Positions 32,983-41,801 of a DNA stretch of 55,196 nt are shown one piece after another (positions within the stretch are counted from its first letter, which is position 1; each line of letters starts with the position of its first letter). The notes beneath the pieces were generated by a model. That model had not been told where the DNA came from. It saw only the letters and a list, made by a program, of their open reading frames with translations, and did not search any database. Origin of the DNA: Spirochaetales bacterium (GTDB taxonomy: Bacteria; Spirochaetota; Spirochaetia; Treponematales; Treponemataceae). The translations under genes and the position numbers were made by a program. The DNA lies in contig JAUNWH010000014.1 of assembly GCA_030540405.1 (NCBI GenBank), forward strand, positions 1 to 55,196. The letters are read 5' to 3'.

Positions 32983-35774
32983 CAGTGGAATTCTCCCCAG
33001 TTTTTTCCGCGCTCAACACTCACACGCAATGGAATTTTAAGCTGAACAGCATTTTCCATTTCGTGCTGAATAATTGAAATTGCATTTTCCGCATTGTCTT
33101 CCGGGCATTCAAAAATCAATTCATCGTGAACCTGCAAAAGCATTTTTGCGCCCATGCCAGATTTTTCCAATGCAGCCTGAACTTTTATCATCGCAGTTTT
33201 TACAATATCAGCCGCGCTTCCCTGGATTGGAGTGTTTATCGCAATTCTTTCAGCTCCCTGAAGCACAATTTTGCTTGAGCTTTTTATTTCCGGGATATAA
33301 CGTCTGCGCCCGGTAATCGTTTCAACATAGCCGTTTTCTCTTGCCATGCGTTTTGTTTCATCAAGAAAATTTTTAACATCAGAATACGTTGAAAAATATT
33401 GGTCAATAAAATTCTTTGCTTCAGTCCGGCTTATGTTCAGTTCATTTGCAAGACGAAACGCGCTCATTCCGTACATCACACCGAAGTTTACAGTCTTTGC
33501 AAAACGACGTTGCTCAGGCTTTACTTGCTCTGGGGAAATTCCGTAAATCAATGCGGCTGTAGATTTGTGGACATCGATTCCATTTATAAACGCAGAGCAA
33601 AGATTTTTATCGCCGCTTAAATGCGCAAGAACAACAAGTTCAATTTGGGAATAGTCCGCGGAAATAAGAACTGTTCCCGGCACAGCAGTAAACGCAGAAC
33701 GAATTCTTCTTCCAGACTCGTCGCGCACAGGAATGTTCTGCAAATTTGGATCGCGGCTTGAAAGACGACCTGTGGCAGTTCCCGTCTGCAAAAATGAAGT
33801 ATGAATTCTGCCGTTCTTGTCCGCTAGCAAAGGCAATGCTTCAACATAAGTGCTTTGAAGTTTTGTGTACGAGCGGTAATCAAGAATCATTTTTGGAAGA
33901 GGATCATTTGTAGAAAAGACAAGCTCTTCAAGAACAGCCGTGTCCGTGCTGTAGCCGGTTTTTGTTTTTTTACCATGAGGAAGATTCCGTTTTTCAAATA
34001 AAATTTCTTGAAGCTGCTTTGGAGAAGCAATGTTGAATTCACATCCAGCCTCTTTATAAATTTCTTTTTCCTTTTCTGAAATCAAAACCGCAAGCTCATC
34101 TTTATACTCATTCAACTTTTTCTTGTCCAGATGAATTCCCTGAATTTCCATGGAAACAAGAATTGGAAGAACTTTCATTTCCATTTCATAAAAAAGCTTT
34201 TCAAGATTAGACTTTTTAATTTCATCTTTTAAAAGATAATAAAGCTGCAACGTAAAATCAGAATCTTCCGCACCGTATTTAAAAGCCTTCTCCAAAGGAA
34301 CATCCGCAAAAGTCTGGTTCTTCTGAACAATGTCCTTGAACTCAATTCCTTTAAGCCCAAGCTTTGTTTCCGCAAGATACTCAAGGCTGTACGGAGATTT
34401 TCCAGAAGCGGCAGGATTCAAAAGCCATGCAGCAATCATCGTGTCAAAAATTTTACATTCAGTTTTTGGACTCATCCCGTTTGCGGCAAGAACTTCAAGG
34501 TCGAATTTTCCATTGTGCATTACAAGCGTAAGTTCTTTTTCCGCAAAAAGCTTTTCAAGAACAGCAAGGCAATCTTTTTTAGAAATCGTCTCTGGAGCAA
34601 ACATTCCGCCGCTCAAAATAACAGGAACATAAATTCCTTTTCCCTTCTCAAAGCTCAAGCTAAAACCAACAAGATTTGCCTCATGCGTATTCAGGCTGTC
34701 GGTTTCTGTGTCAAACGCAACAACTTTTTCTGCAGAATCCAAAATGCTCTGCGCAAAACTTTTCAGCTCGTCAAGATTTGTGCAAGGCTTGTAGTCGCCT
34801 TCATTTTGCTTTACAGGCAGAACTTTTTTTTCTTCCACTTCGTTTTCTTTCAAAACTGATTTTTCTTCTGAATGAATTTCCGCCGCAGTTTCCGAAGCAA
34901 AACTTTTTGCAATCGCATAAGCTCCATATTTTTCAAGAACTTCCGCGCCTGACTTAAAATTTATATTTTTTGTGCAGAAAGATTCAAAATCAATTTCAAT
35001 AGGAACATCGTATCTTAAAGTTATAAGCTTCTTTGAAAAATAAGCGTTGTCTTTGTCGTTCCTGATTTTTTCTCCAAGCGCGCCTTTTATTTCAGAAGCA
35101 TGAGCATAAATCTCATCGAGAGTTCCGTACTGGGTCAAAAGTTTTATCGCAGTCTTGTCGCCCACGCCCTTCACGCCCGGAACATTGTCAGAAGCATCGC
35201 CTACAAGCGAAAGGTAGTCCAAAATTTTTTCAGGCGGAATTCCCCAATTTTCAAGAACCTCCTGCGCGCCAATAACTTCCCAGCCGCCATTGGCTCTGTC
35301 CGGCTGCATTTCCAAGCAAGAGTCCGTAACAAGCTGAAGCAAATCCTTGTCGCCGCTAAGAATTCTGCACGGCCGATTTTCCTGCGCGCATTTTTTGGCA
35401 ACAGTCGCAATAATATCGTCAGCCTCAAATCCGTCGTAGCGCAGAACAGGAATTTCCAACGCCTCAAGAATTTCTTCTATCCACGGAACCTGAGCGTGCA
35501 GATCTTCTGGAGTCTTGGCACGGTTGGCCTTGTACTCCGCGTAAAGCTCATGCCGGAAAGTCTTGACACGCGAATCGAACGCCGCCGCAAGATAGCACGG
35601 ATTATATTTTGAAATAAGCGCCTTCAGATTTTTAAAGAAAATAACCAGCGCGCTTATATTGTCTCCGCCAGGATTTGTAAGAGGATGGTTCAAAAGCGCA
35701 AAGTACGCCCTGTAAATCAAGCCATAGGAATCAAGAATATATACAGTCTTATCTTCAGTTTTTTCTTCTGCCAT
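32982..35774 (-). CDS. polA: DNA polymerase I
   Basis: Repair and lagging-strand processing polymerase, 930 residues, with all three domains. The 5' nuclease domain occupies ~1-290 (ILDSYGLIYRAYFAL, DGFEADDIIATVA, GDKDLLQLV, VGDASDNVPGVKGVGDKTA). The 3'-5' exonuclease domain retains the acidic residues: VVAFDTETDSLNTH, HNGKFDLEVL and KYGAEDSDFTLQLY, so proofreading is probably active. Polymerase motifs A (ISADYSQIELVVLAHLS), B (RRFAKTVNFGVMYGMSAFRL) and C (QVHDELIFE) follow. No Shine-Dalgarno is present; an extended -10 lies 6 nt before the ATG. Downstream partner is coaE. Confidence 0.97.
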   Translation of the reverse strand: MAEEKTEDKTVYILDSYGLIYRAYFALLNHPLTNPGGDNISALVIFFKNLKALISKYNPCYLAAAFDSRVKTFRHELYAEYKANRAKTPEDLHAQVPWIEEILEALEIPVLRYDGFEADDIIATVAKKCAQENRPCRILSGDKDLLQLVTDSCLEMQPDRANGGWEVIGAQEVLENWGIPPEKILDYLSLVGDASDNVPGVKGVGDKTAIKLLTQYGTLDEIYAHASEIKGALGEKIRNDKDNAYFSKKLITLRYDVPIEIDFESFCTKNINFKSGAEVLEKYGAYAIAKSFASETAAEIHSEEKSVLKENEVEEKKVLPVKQNEGDYKPCTNLDELKSFAQSILDSAEKVVAFDTETDSLNTHEANLVGFSLSFEKGKGIYVPVILSGGMFAPETISKKDCLAVLEKLFAEKELTLVMHNGKFDLEVLAANGMSPKTECKIFDTMIAAWLLNPAASGKSPYSLEYLAETKLGLKGIEFKDIVQKNQTFADVPLEKAFKYGAEDSDFTLQLYYLLKDEIKKSNLEKLFYEMEMKVLPILVSMEIQGIHLDKKKLNEYKDELAVLISEKEKEIYKEAGCEFNIASPKQLQEILFEKRNLPHGKKTKTGYSTDTAVLEELVFSTNDPLPKMILDYRSYTKLQSTYVEALPLLADKNGRIHTSFLQTGTATGRLSSRDPNLQNIPVRDESGRRIRSAFTAVPGTVLISADYSQIELVVLAHLSGDKNLCSAFINGIDVHKSTAALIYGISPEQVKPEQRRFAKTVNFGVMYGMSAFRLANELNISRTEAKNFIDQYFSTYSDVKNFLDETKRMARENGYVETITGRRRYIPEIKSSSKIVLQGAERIAINTPIQGSAADIVKTAMIKVQAALEKSGMGAKMLLQVHDELIFECPEDNAENAISIIQHEMENAVQLKIPLRVSVERGKNWGEFH

Positions 35775-35780
35775 GAAATG

Positions 35781-35789
35781 ATTTTACCA
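35781..35789 (-). promoter_or_regulatory. Predicted extended -10 leaderless promoter of polA
   Basis: Minus strand TGG-TAAAAT (35781-35789) then 6 nt to the ATG at 35774. No good -35 is seen. Confidence 0.5.
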
Positions 35790-35879
35790 CAGCTTGAAAC
35801 TAAAAAAAAGAGAGGCGGCACAGCTTTAAATTGCCACACAGATTGTAAAAATCTACATTTCTTAACACGAAAACGGCTT

Positions 35880-36164
35880 GGGCAGTGAATGAAATTCCTG
35901 CATTTCCAAAAAACGGATTTTTCCAACTTGTGAAATAATTTCATTCTAAAAAAACGTGCTGGGCAAGCCATGAAATAATTTCATTTGCAGAAAATGTCTT
36001 TTGCCGTGCAATGCAGAAATTTCACAAGTAAAAAATGCGTTGGGCGGCTCGTGAAATTTTCCGCACGGACAGAAAACACACTGGGCGAAGCGTGAAATTA
36101 TTTCATTCGCAGAAAATGTGTTTTGCCGTGCAATGCAGAAATTTCATAAACGGAAAACATTTTT
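35880..36164. repeat. Tandem array, about seven degenerate 41-bp units
   Basis: Units begin at 35880, 35921, 35961, 36002, 36042, 36083 and 36124, a 40-41 bp period. Each starts KGSC/TTCC, has RTGAAAT near position 10-16, most continue into WATTTCA (giving the palindrome TGAAATWATTTCA), and end with GAAAA or AAAAA around position 29-34. A higher-order duplication is also present: units 3+4 match units 6+7 at all but a few positions over more than 50 bp. Period 41 is not a multiple of three and all frames contain stops, so it is not coding. With the polA promoter it fills the 444-bp gap upstream of the pseudouridine synthase gene. Confidence 0.8.
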
Positions 36165-36182
36165 TTTCATAAAAAAGCGAAG

Positions 36183-36211
36183 TTGATTTTTCAGAAATGC
36201 ACATATATACT
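36183..36211 (+). promoter_or_regulatory. Predicted leaderless promoter of rsuA-like gene
   Basis: -35 TTGATT (36183-36188), 17-nt spacer, -10 TATACT (36206-36211), 7 nt to ATG 36219. The upstream in-frame TTG at 36183 is this -35 box, which argues against the longer ORF. Confidence 0.6.
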
Positions 36212-36218
36212 TTTGCAA

Positions 36219-36986
36219 ATGGACGGACTTTTTAAGGAACGGCTGGACACGGTTTTTATCCGGCGTGGAATCAGCACACACAGAAGGGTGCGCAGGCTTT
36301 TGCAGAAGCACAATGTATGCGTGAATGGCACAAGAGTTCTTGAAAGCGGATTCAGGCTGAACTTGGCGACGGATGAAATTTCCATAGACGGAATCAAAAA
36401 AAATCTTGCGCCAGACATCTATCTTATGATGAACAAAAAGGCGGAAACTATCTGCTCAACAAAAGACGACGGGCTTTACAAAACGGTCTACAGCTTTATT
36501 CCGCAAAAATATTTTGAATATGCAAAAGAAAATTCACTGCAAAAAATTCACACGGTTGGACGGCTGGACACAGACACGGAAGGTCTTTTGCTTTTTACAA
36601 CAAACGGAGATTTTTCACACAGCCTTGCAAATCCGCTTTTCCATGTGAAAAAAACTTACTACGTTGAGCTTGAAAAAACTGAGCCAGAGGAGCAAAGAAA
36701 ACTTCTTGCAGAAAAATTCAGCGAAGGATTTTTTATCCCGCCTGAAAAAAATGAAAGGGAATTTATTTCAAGACCGGCTATTTTGGAATGGAACAGCGCA
36801 AACTCCTGCCGCCTCACAATAACAGAAGGAAAATTTCATCAAGTAAAGCGGATGTTCTGCGCGCAAGGAAACAAAGTTGTTTTCTTAAAAAGAATTTCAA
36901 TCGGAAGCCTTGCGCTAGATGAAAAGCTTGCGCCGGGAGACAGCAGAGAACTTTCAAGCGAAGAACTTTCCCTGCTGTTCAAGTGA
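36219..36986 (+). CDS. RsuA/RluB/E/F family pseudouridine synthase
   Basis: 255 residues from ATG 36219. An N-terminal S4 RNA-binding domain (ERLDTVFIRRGISTHRRVRRLLQ, NGTRVLESGFRL) is followed by the catalytic domain. The catalytic aspartate is in VGRLDTDTEGLLLFT, the RsuA-family signature; later blocks are YYVELEKTEPEE, LTITEGKFHQVKRMF and KRISIGSLALDE. It modifies a uridine in rRNA; 16S position 516 (RsuA) versus 23S targets cannot be decided here. It is a single plus-strand gene downstream of the 41-bp array, convergent with the Gld-like operon (7 bp apart). Confidence 0.92.
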   Translation: MDGLFKERLDTVFIRRGISTHRRVRRLLQKHNVCVNGTRVLESGFRLNLATDEISIDGIKKNLAPDIYLMMNKKAETICSTKDDGLYKTVYSFIPQKYFEYAKENSLQKIHTVGRLDTDTEGLLLFTTNGDFSHSLANPLFHVKKTYYVELEKTEPEEQRKLLAEKFSEGFFIPPEKNEREFISRPAILEWNSANSCRLTITEGKFHQVKRMFCAQGNKVVFLKRISIGSLALDEKLAPGDSRELSSEELSLLFK

Positions 36987-36993
36987 TAAGATT

Positions 36994-37536
36994 TTATTCA
37001 GATTCTGCCTCTTGCGAATTTTCCGTCTTAGGCTTTTCTTTTATTTCGTCAACGGAAACTTCAAAAGTTGATTTCAATGAACCTTGCGCAAGATAGATTT
37101 TCTTTTCATCATCGAGACGCACGTAGCACTGGCTTCCCGCAACAGAGTCTTTGCCCACATACAAAGTGCGTTCAACTTTTCCGCCTGAAGAAGCCACAAT
37201 CTTTACAGCGTTCTCGTCAGTCAAGCCGTAGCGTTCCAAGTCGTTCAAATCGTAAGACACAGTTGAAAGAATTTTTATTTCGTTAACCGAATTTACAATT
37301 CTGTTTGCGCGGTTTTCCATGGCAGGAAAATTTTCCACGAGCCATTTTTCGTTTTCCTTTTTAAGAGAAAGAATATGCCCGCCGTTTTTTGTTATTTCAA
37401 CAGAATCAATTTCTTCATTTGTGCAAACGGTCTTTACTTTCGATCTGCCCAAAAAAGAAATCTGAAGAATGTAAATTAAGAGCAGAACCGCAATTGATGA
37501 AAGAAGAACAATTTTTCTTGTGTAAATATTTTTCAT
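36994..37536 (-). CDS. DUF4340-like membrane-anchored protein
   Basis: 180 residues from the ATG at 37536, where GGAG lies 6 nt upstream (an ATG four codons earlier is possible). One N-terminal helix (IVLLSSIAVLLLIYILQIS) is followed by an extracytoplasmic domain with DSVEITKNGGHILSLKKENEKWLVENFPA and TLYVGKDSVAGSQCYVRLDDEKKIYLAQ, which fits the DUF4340 pattern seen beside Gld-type ABC transporters. The C terminus is acidic (KPKTENSQEAESE). Shorter than many DUF4340 proteins. Last gene of the four-gene transporter cluster. Confidence 0.75.
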   Translation of the reverse strand: MKNIYTRKIVLLSSIAVLLLIYILQISFLGRSKVKTVCTNEEIDSVEITKNGGHILSLKKENEKWLVENFPAMENRANRIVNSVNEIKILSTVSYDLNDLERYGLTDENAVKIVASSGGKVERTLYVGKDSVAGSQCYVRLDDEKKIYLAQGSLKSTFEVSVDEIKEKPKTENSQEAESE

Positions 37537-37553
37537 TCCTAGCTCCATTTAAA

Positions 37554-39620
37554 TTATTGTTTTTGCCGCGGATCTTCCGGGTCGTAAGCCATTCGGATTT
37601 TTTCACGATGCTGGCGGCGCAGAACAAACACGCAAAGTCCGCCTAAAGCAACAAGAACCGCAAGTCCAACTTGATTAAAATATTTCACTGCAAGCGCAAA
37701 TTTTCCAGAAGACATTTTGAGACTGTTAAGCGAAAGGTTCTTTGTGCGCATTGAGCAAAAATCTTCTTTGCCGTTCATGTAGTCAACTGCATTGCGGACA
37801 AAATAAGCATTCGGAGTTTGTGAATCTTCCTGAAGCAGACCGAACTTTGCGGTTGCAATGCAGGATGTGGAAGCAACAAAGATTTTTGAACCTTGAACAC
37901 TCGAGTCCAAATGATTTTTTGCAGCTAAGACATTTTCAGATTCACTTTCAAGAGGAGATTTTTCAAACGCGCTTTTAAATTTTCCTTCAATCAAAACCGC
38001 GACATTTTTAGAGCTGAACTTATCTTCTTCTTTCGGAGGGAAAATTGACATAGGACTTAAAACAAAATTTTCTGCAACAGGAACAGTCCATGATTTTTCA
38101 GAAGTTTTTGCAATGACAGAAACTTTTGCATCTTTGTTTTCTTTTGCGCCAGAAACATCAATTTCAAAAGTCTGCGGAAAGAAAATGTTGCCAAGATTTT
38201 TTGATATAAGATTTTTTTGGTCAAGGCAATTTTTCTGAATAAGCGGCGTGTAATAAAAGTCAAGTTTTCCATACTGCTGGGTTAGCTGGGAAAAACATTT
38301 TTCATCCATAACATATTCACTGCCGATTTTTATTCCGTAGCTGTCAAAAAGTTTTTCAAGTCCGTTTTCAACAGGAACATATTCAGGCTGGCTGTAATAA
38401 GCCATTTCGCCATAAGGCATAATCTCGTCAATTGAATCAACAAGGAAAATTGCGTTTCCGCCACGCAAAATAAACTGATCAATTTTATAAAGCTCCGCAT
38501 CTGAAAATTTTTCTTTCGGACCGTTTACAATAAGCGACTGTGCAGAAATCGGAATTTCATTTTCCAAAAGATTTACTTCCTGCAAATCATAAGTGTCAGC
38601 AAGAAGAATTTTCAAATACATTGAATCGTTTTTGTCCTCAAGGGAATGCTCGCCGTGTCCCGTAACATAAGCAATCACATCAGTTTTTGAAACAACAGTT
38701 TTCACGCACTCTTCAATATTTTCTTCCAAGTCATCAAGTCCCGAAACAACATACTGAAAAATCGCATTCGTAAGCCTAAGCGGAACAACCTGAACTTTCT
38801 GTCCGTACTCAACAACAAGCCCGATTGTTCCGTATTCAATTTTTCCATCCGAATTTTTCCAGGAGACTGACTGGATTCCATATTTTTTTCCGAGCGCAAG
38901 AGAAGTTTCAGAGTCAGGATTTTCAGATTTAAAATCAAGCCGGTCTTTAAATTTTTTGTTCGCCGCAGAAAAAGCCTTGCCAACTTCATCGTCAATTTTT
39001 TCAAAGTCAGCAATATTAAACTGCTCAAGCGACTCAGATTTGTAAAGCGAAACTTTTACATTGTCGGAAAGCCCCGCAAGAATATTTGTGCTGGAAATAA
39101 TTTTTCCAATGGCAGAAGTAATTTTATATTCCAATCCATCGCTTGAAGAAATGCCGTCAATTTTTTCTATCTGGTCCGCATAAGAAAGAACAATTCCCAT
39201 AAACGCATTTTTCAAGCCGACTTCATTATTCTTTAGCTCGCGGATTTGAATTTGATTCAGTCCGTATCCTCTTGCAATTCTCTGGTTGTCGTAATCTTCC
39301 ATGTCAAAAAATTCACAGCTGAAATTTTTGTTCGCGGAATTTCCGTATTCAGCTAAAATATCTTTTACGTACTGCTCAACATTTGAATAAGGCGACGGAA
39401 GATTTGCAGAAAAGAAAACTTTTACGTTTAGCGGCTCCTCAAGATTTTTTACAATTTCCTTGCTCGAAGATGAAAGCGAATATGATTTTGATTCCGTCAG
39501 GTCGATTCTAAAAAAAGCGCGGGAAGCGACAAGATTTAAAAGAACAACGGCAACTATAAAAAGCCAGATGTCCGCGGAAGGATTTTTTATCCATGAAATA
39601 AATTTATTTTCCTTTTTCAT
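37554..39620 (-). CDS. GldG-like ABC transporter auxiliary protein
   Basis: 688 residues. A cytoplasmic N-terminal segment and one membrane helix (IWLFIVAVVLLNLVASRAFF) lead to the conserved block IDLTESKSYSLSSSSKEIVKNLEEPLNVKVFFS, typical of GldG/IFT52-like auxiliary proteins. The long periplasmic region includes GHGEHSLEDKNDSMYLKILLADTYDLQEVNLL and VNGPKEKFSDAELYKIDQFILRGGNAIFLVDS. A second helix lies near the C terminus (FNQVGLAVLVALGGLCVFVLRR) before a basic tail. It lies between the permease and the DUF4340 gene. Gliding is not implied; similar sets exist in non-gliding spirochaetes. Substrate unknown. Confidence 0.83.
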   Translation of the reverse strand: MKKENKFISWIKNPSADIWLFIVAVVLLNLVASRAFFRIDLTESKSYSLSSSSKEIVKNLEEPLNVKVFFSANLPSPYSNVEQYVKDILAEYGNSANKNFSCEFFDMEDYDNQRIARGYGLNQIQIRELKNNEVGLKNAFMGIVLSYADQIEKIDGISSSDGLEYKITSAIGKIISSTNILAGLSDNVKVSLYKSESLEQFNIADFEKIDDEVGKAFSAANKKFKDRLDFKSENPDSETSLALGKKYGIQSVSWKNSDGKIEYGTIGLVVEYGQKVQVVPLRLTNAIFQYVVSGLDDLEENIEECVKTVVSKTDVIAYVTGHGEHSLEDKNDSMYLKILLADTYDLQEVNLLENEIPISAQSLIVNGPKEKFSDAELYKIDQFILRGGNAIFLVDSIDEIMPYGEMAYYSQPEYVPVENGLEKLFDSYGIKIGSEYVMDEKCFSQLTQQYGKLDFYYTPLIQKNCLDQKNLISKNLGNIFFPQTFEIDVSGAKENKDAKVSVIAKTSEKSWTVPVAENFVLSPMSIFPPKEEDKFSSKNVAVLIEGKFKSAFEKSPLESESENVLAAKNHLDSSVQGSKIFVASTSCIATAKFGLLQEDSQTPNAYFVRNAVDYMNGKEDFCSMRTKNLSLNSLKMSSGKFALAVKYFNQVGLAVLVALGGLCVFVLRRQHREKIRMAYDPEDPRQKQ

Positions 39621-39623
39621 TTT

Positions 39624-40349
39624 TCAACCTTTCCTTTGATTTGAAATTACGCAGACTGTCAGAGAAACAAAAACTGCTGTCAAAGAAACAAAATACAAAA
39701 TATCGCGCGAATCAATTATACCTCTCGAGACTGACATAAAGTGGCTCGTGGAAGAAATGAACGAAGCAAATCCAACGAAAATTCCCGGAAGCAAAACAGA
39801 AAAAACTGTAATCATCGTAAGGAAAATGCAAATTGCAAACGCAAGGAAAAATGCGATAATCTGATTTTTTGTAACAGACGAAGCAAAAATTCCAATCGCG
39901 CAAAAAGCCGAAGCCAAAAGCACCGCTCCCAAATATCCGCCGACAACAGGACCAAAATCAATCCGTGAAGAAGCAAAAATCGCGCAAGCTATAACATAAA
40001 AAAAAGTCGGAATCAAAAGTGCAATGCTAGAAACAAAACTTGCAAGATATTTTCCTGCAACAATGTCAAAATTTGTAACAGGCAACGTAACCAAAGTTTC
40101 CATTGTTCCGCTCTTTTTTTCTTCGCTGAAAATTCGCATCGTCATCGCTGGAATAAAAAAGCTGAACAATATAGGAAGCAGTTCAAAGAAATTTCTAAGC
40201 TCAGGACGATTCACTAAAAAGAATGTGGAAAAATATAAAAATCCGCTGAACAAAAGAAACAGCGCGCCAACAATGTAAGCAACAGGACTTGTAAAATAAG
40301 AGCAGAGTTCCCGTTTCATAATGACTGCCCAAGATTTATTTTTCTTCAT
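39624..40349 (-). CDS. ABC-2 type permease, GldF-like
   Basis: 241 residues from the ATG at 40349 (MKKNKSWAVIMKRELCSYF), selected because GGAG lies 6 nt upstream. Six hydrophobic segments. The family block ELCSYFTSPVAYIVGALFLLFSGF is at the N terminus and MRIFSEEKKSGTMETLVTLPVTNFDIVAGKYLAS marks the coupling region. It overlaps the end of the ATPase gene by 14 bp, a normal tight arrangement. Membrane component of the Gld-like exporter. Confidence 0.87.
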   Translation of the reverse strand: MKKNKSWAVIMKRELCSYFTSPVAYIVGALFLLFSGFLYFSTFFLVNRPELRNFFELLPILFSFFIPAMTMRIFSEEKKSGTMETLVTLPVTNFDIVAGKYLASFVSSIALLIPTFFYVIACAIFASSRIDFGPVVGGYLGAVLLASAFCAIGIFASSVTKNQIIAFFLAFAICIFLTMITVFSVLLPGIFVGFASFISSTSHFMSVSRGIIDSRDILYFVSLTAVFVSLTVCVISNQRKG

Positions 40350-41292
40350 TTTCCACTCCATTTTTAGAATCATGCACAGAAGTCAGGCTTCTAAAGACAT
40401 CTTCAAGGCTGTTCTTTTTCTGCTGCATTTCAAAAAGCTCCAAACCGTTTTGCACGCAAGCCTTTGCGAGTTCCGGTCTAACTTCAATATTTTTTTCAAC
40501 TGAAATTCTAAATTCAATTTTTCCATCATTTAAAGTTGAATGAATTTTTGAAACGCCATTTATGCCGCGGAATATTTTTTCAGCATCTTCTGCGGAATCC
40601 CCGGAAACACAAAGCTGAACTTCAGATGAATTTCCAAAATGCTCACGAAGCTCTTCTGTCGGACTGTCGGCAACTTTTTTTCCGCCGGAAATAATAATAA
40701 CTCTGCCGCAAAGCATTTCAACTTCGCTAAGAATATGCGTTGAAATAATTACAGTGTGAGTTTTTCCAATCTGCTTAATCAAATTGCGCACTTCCAAAAC
40801 CTGATTCGGGTCAAGTCCGCTCGTCGGCTCATCAAGAATAAGAATTTCAGGATTTCCCATAAGCGCATGAGCAAGACCTACACGCTGTCTGTTTCCGCGG
40901 CTAAGTTCTCCAATATTTTTGTGCATGACTTCCTTTAGTCCGCAGACTTCGGCAAGCTCACGGCATTTTTCCGCAGGATTCTGATCTTCAATTTCAGCAA
41001 TGTATTTTAAATAGTCAGCAACAATCATGTCGGAATACATCGGCGCGCTTTCCGGCATATATCCAATTTTTCTTTTTGTCTCAACTGGATTTTTTAAAAC
41101 ATCAAGCCCGTCAATTTTTACAGTTCCAGAATCAGGCTCAAGAAAACCGGAAATCATTCGCATCGTTGTTGTTTTTCCAGCTCCGTTCGGACCAAGAAGT
41201 CCCACGATTTCTCCTGTCTGAATAGAAAAACTTATGCCGTCCACCGCCCGGAAATTTCCAAACAGCTTGGACGCATTTTCAACTTCAATCAT
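40336..41292 (-). CDS. ABC transporter ATPase, GldA-like
   Basis: 318-residue ATPase. Walker A is GLLGPNGAGKTTTMR, the signature is ELSRGNRQRVGLAHAL (SRGNRQ in place of LSGGQ), Walker B is ILILDEPTSGLDP and the switch histidine is in VIISTHIL. The C-terminal ~90 residues form an extra regulatory region (EVQLCVSGDSAEDAEK ...). GAGG lies 5 nt before the ATG. A promoter with -35 TTGTGA and -10 TATATT lies upstream. First gene of the four-gene set. Confidence 0.9.
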   Translation of the reverse strand: MIEVENASKLFGNFRAVDGISFSIQTGEIVGLLGPNGAGKTTTMRMISGFLEPDSGTVKIDGLDVLKNPVETKRKIGYMPESAPMYSDMIVADYLKYIAEIEDQNPAEKCRELAEVCGLKEVMHKNIGELSRGNRQRVGLAHALMGNPEILILDEPTSGLDPNQVLEVRNLIKQIGKTHTVIISTHILSEVEMLCGRVIIISGGKKVADSPTEELREHFGNSSEVQLCVSGDSAEDAEKIFRGINGVSKIHSTLNDGKIEFRISVEKNIEVRPELAKACVQNGLELFEMQQKKNSLEDVFRSLTSVHDSKNGVENEEK

Positions 41293-41314
41293 ATCAACCT
41301 CATTAGTTTTTACT

Positions 41315-41343
41315 AATATAATAAAACAAACTAAACTTCACAA
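41315..41343 (-). promoter_or_regulatory. Promoter of Gld-like operon
   Basis: Minus strand -35 TTGTGA (41338-41343), 17-nt spacer, -10 TATATT (41315-41320). A small TTAGT-AAAA-ACTAA hairpin lies between it and the ribosome-binding site. Confidence 0.65.
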
Positions 41344-41381
41344 GGTTATATTCCGCCGGAAATTCAGGAAAAAAAATAAAT

Positions 41382-41409
41382 TTGAAATAATAAAAAATTG
41401 ATATATAAT
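41382..41409 (+). promoter_or_regulatory. Promoter of the Hpt gene
   Basis: -35 TTGAAA (41382-41387), 16-nt spacer, -10 TATAAT (41404-41409), in the divergent gap with the Gld-like operon. Confidence 0.65.
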
Positions 41410-41441
41410 TAAATAATTTTTATTTCTCTTGGAGGGATTTT

Positions 41442-41795
41442 GTGGATTTGATAAACGAGCTGAAAAATCTTGGCGCCGACATGAATTCTGCGCTTGAACG
41501 ATTTATGGGCAACAGCCAGCTTTTGGAAGTGATGCTGAAAAAATTTCCGGATTCAATTGAACAGAACAGCGGAATTGAGCAAGACATCGCAAGCGGAAAT
41601 CTTAGCAATGCGATTTCCAAGGCGCACACATTAAAAGGAAACGCAGGAAATCTTTCTGTAACTCCGCTTTACAAATCTTACACGGAAATTACAGACTTTC
41701 TGCGACAAGAAAAAATTCCAGAAGCAAAAGCAAAGTTTCAGGAAATTCTTCCGGTTCAGAATAAAATCGTAGAAACAATTAAAAAATATCTGTAG
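41442..41795 (+). CDS. Orphan Hpt (histidine phosphotransfer) domain protein
   Basis: 117 residues forming a single four-helix Hpt domain. The phosphorylatable histidine is His62 in KAHTLKGNAGNLS, which fits the Hpt consensus HxLKGxxxxLG loosely. The GTG start has GGAGGG 5 nt upstream. No kinase or receiver gene is adjacent: upstream is the divergent Gld-like operon and 6 bp downstream ends the convergent pyrophosphatase. It would relay phosphate between a hybrid kinase and a response regulator encoded elsewhere. Confidence 0.82.
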   Translation: MDLINELKNLGADMNSALERFMGNSQLLEVMLKKFPDSIEQNSGIEQDIASGNLSNAISKAHTLKGNAGNLSVTPLYKSYTEITDFLRQEKIPEAKAKFQEILPVQNKIVETIKKYL

Positions 41796-41801
41796 AAAAT
41801 T

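Noticed and set aside
35717..35971. 84-codon minus-strand ORF upstream of polA
   Set aside because: It overlaps the polA start and runs into the repeat array, without ribosome-binding site or plausible protein character.
35880..36164. CRISPR array
   Set aside because: The period is 41 bp but similarity runs through whole units, with no constant repeat alternating with unique spacers, and no cas genes are present.
36183..36218. Extended start of the RsuA-like protein at TTG 36183
   Set aside because: That TTG belongs to a -35 box with a correctly spaced TATACT, and the S4 domain begins after the ATG at 36219.
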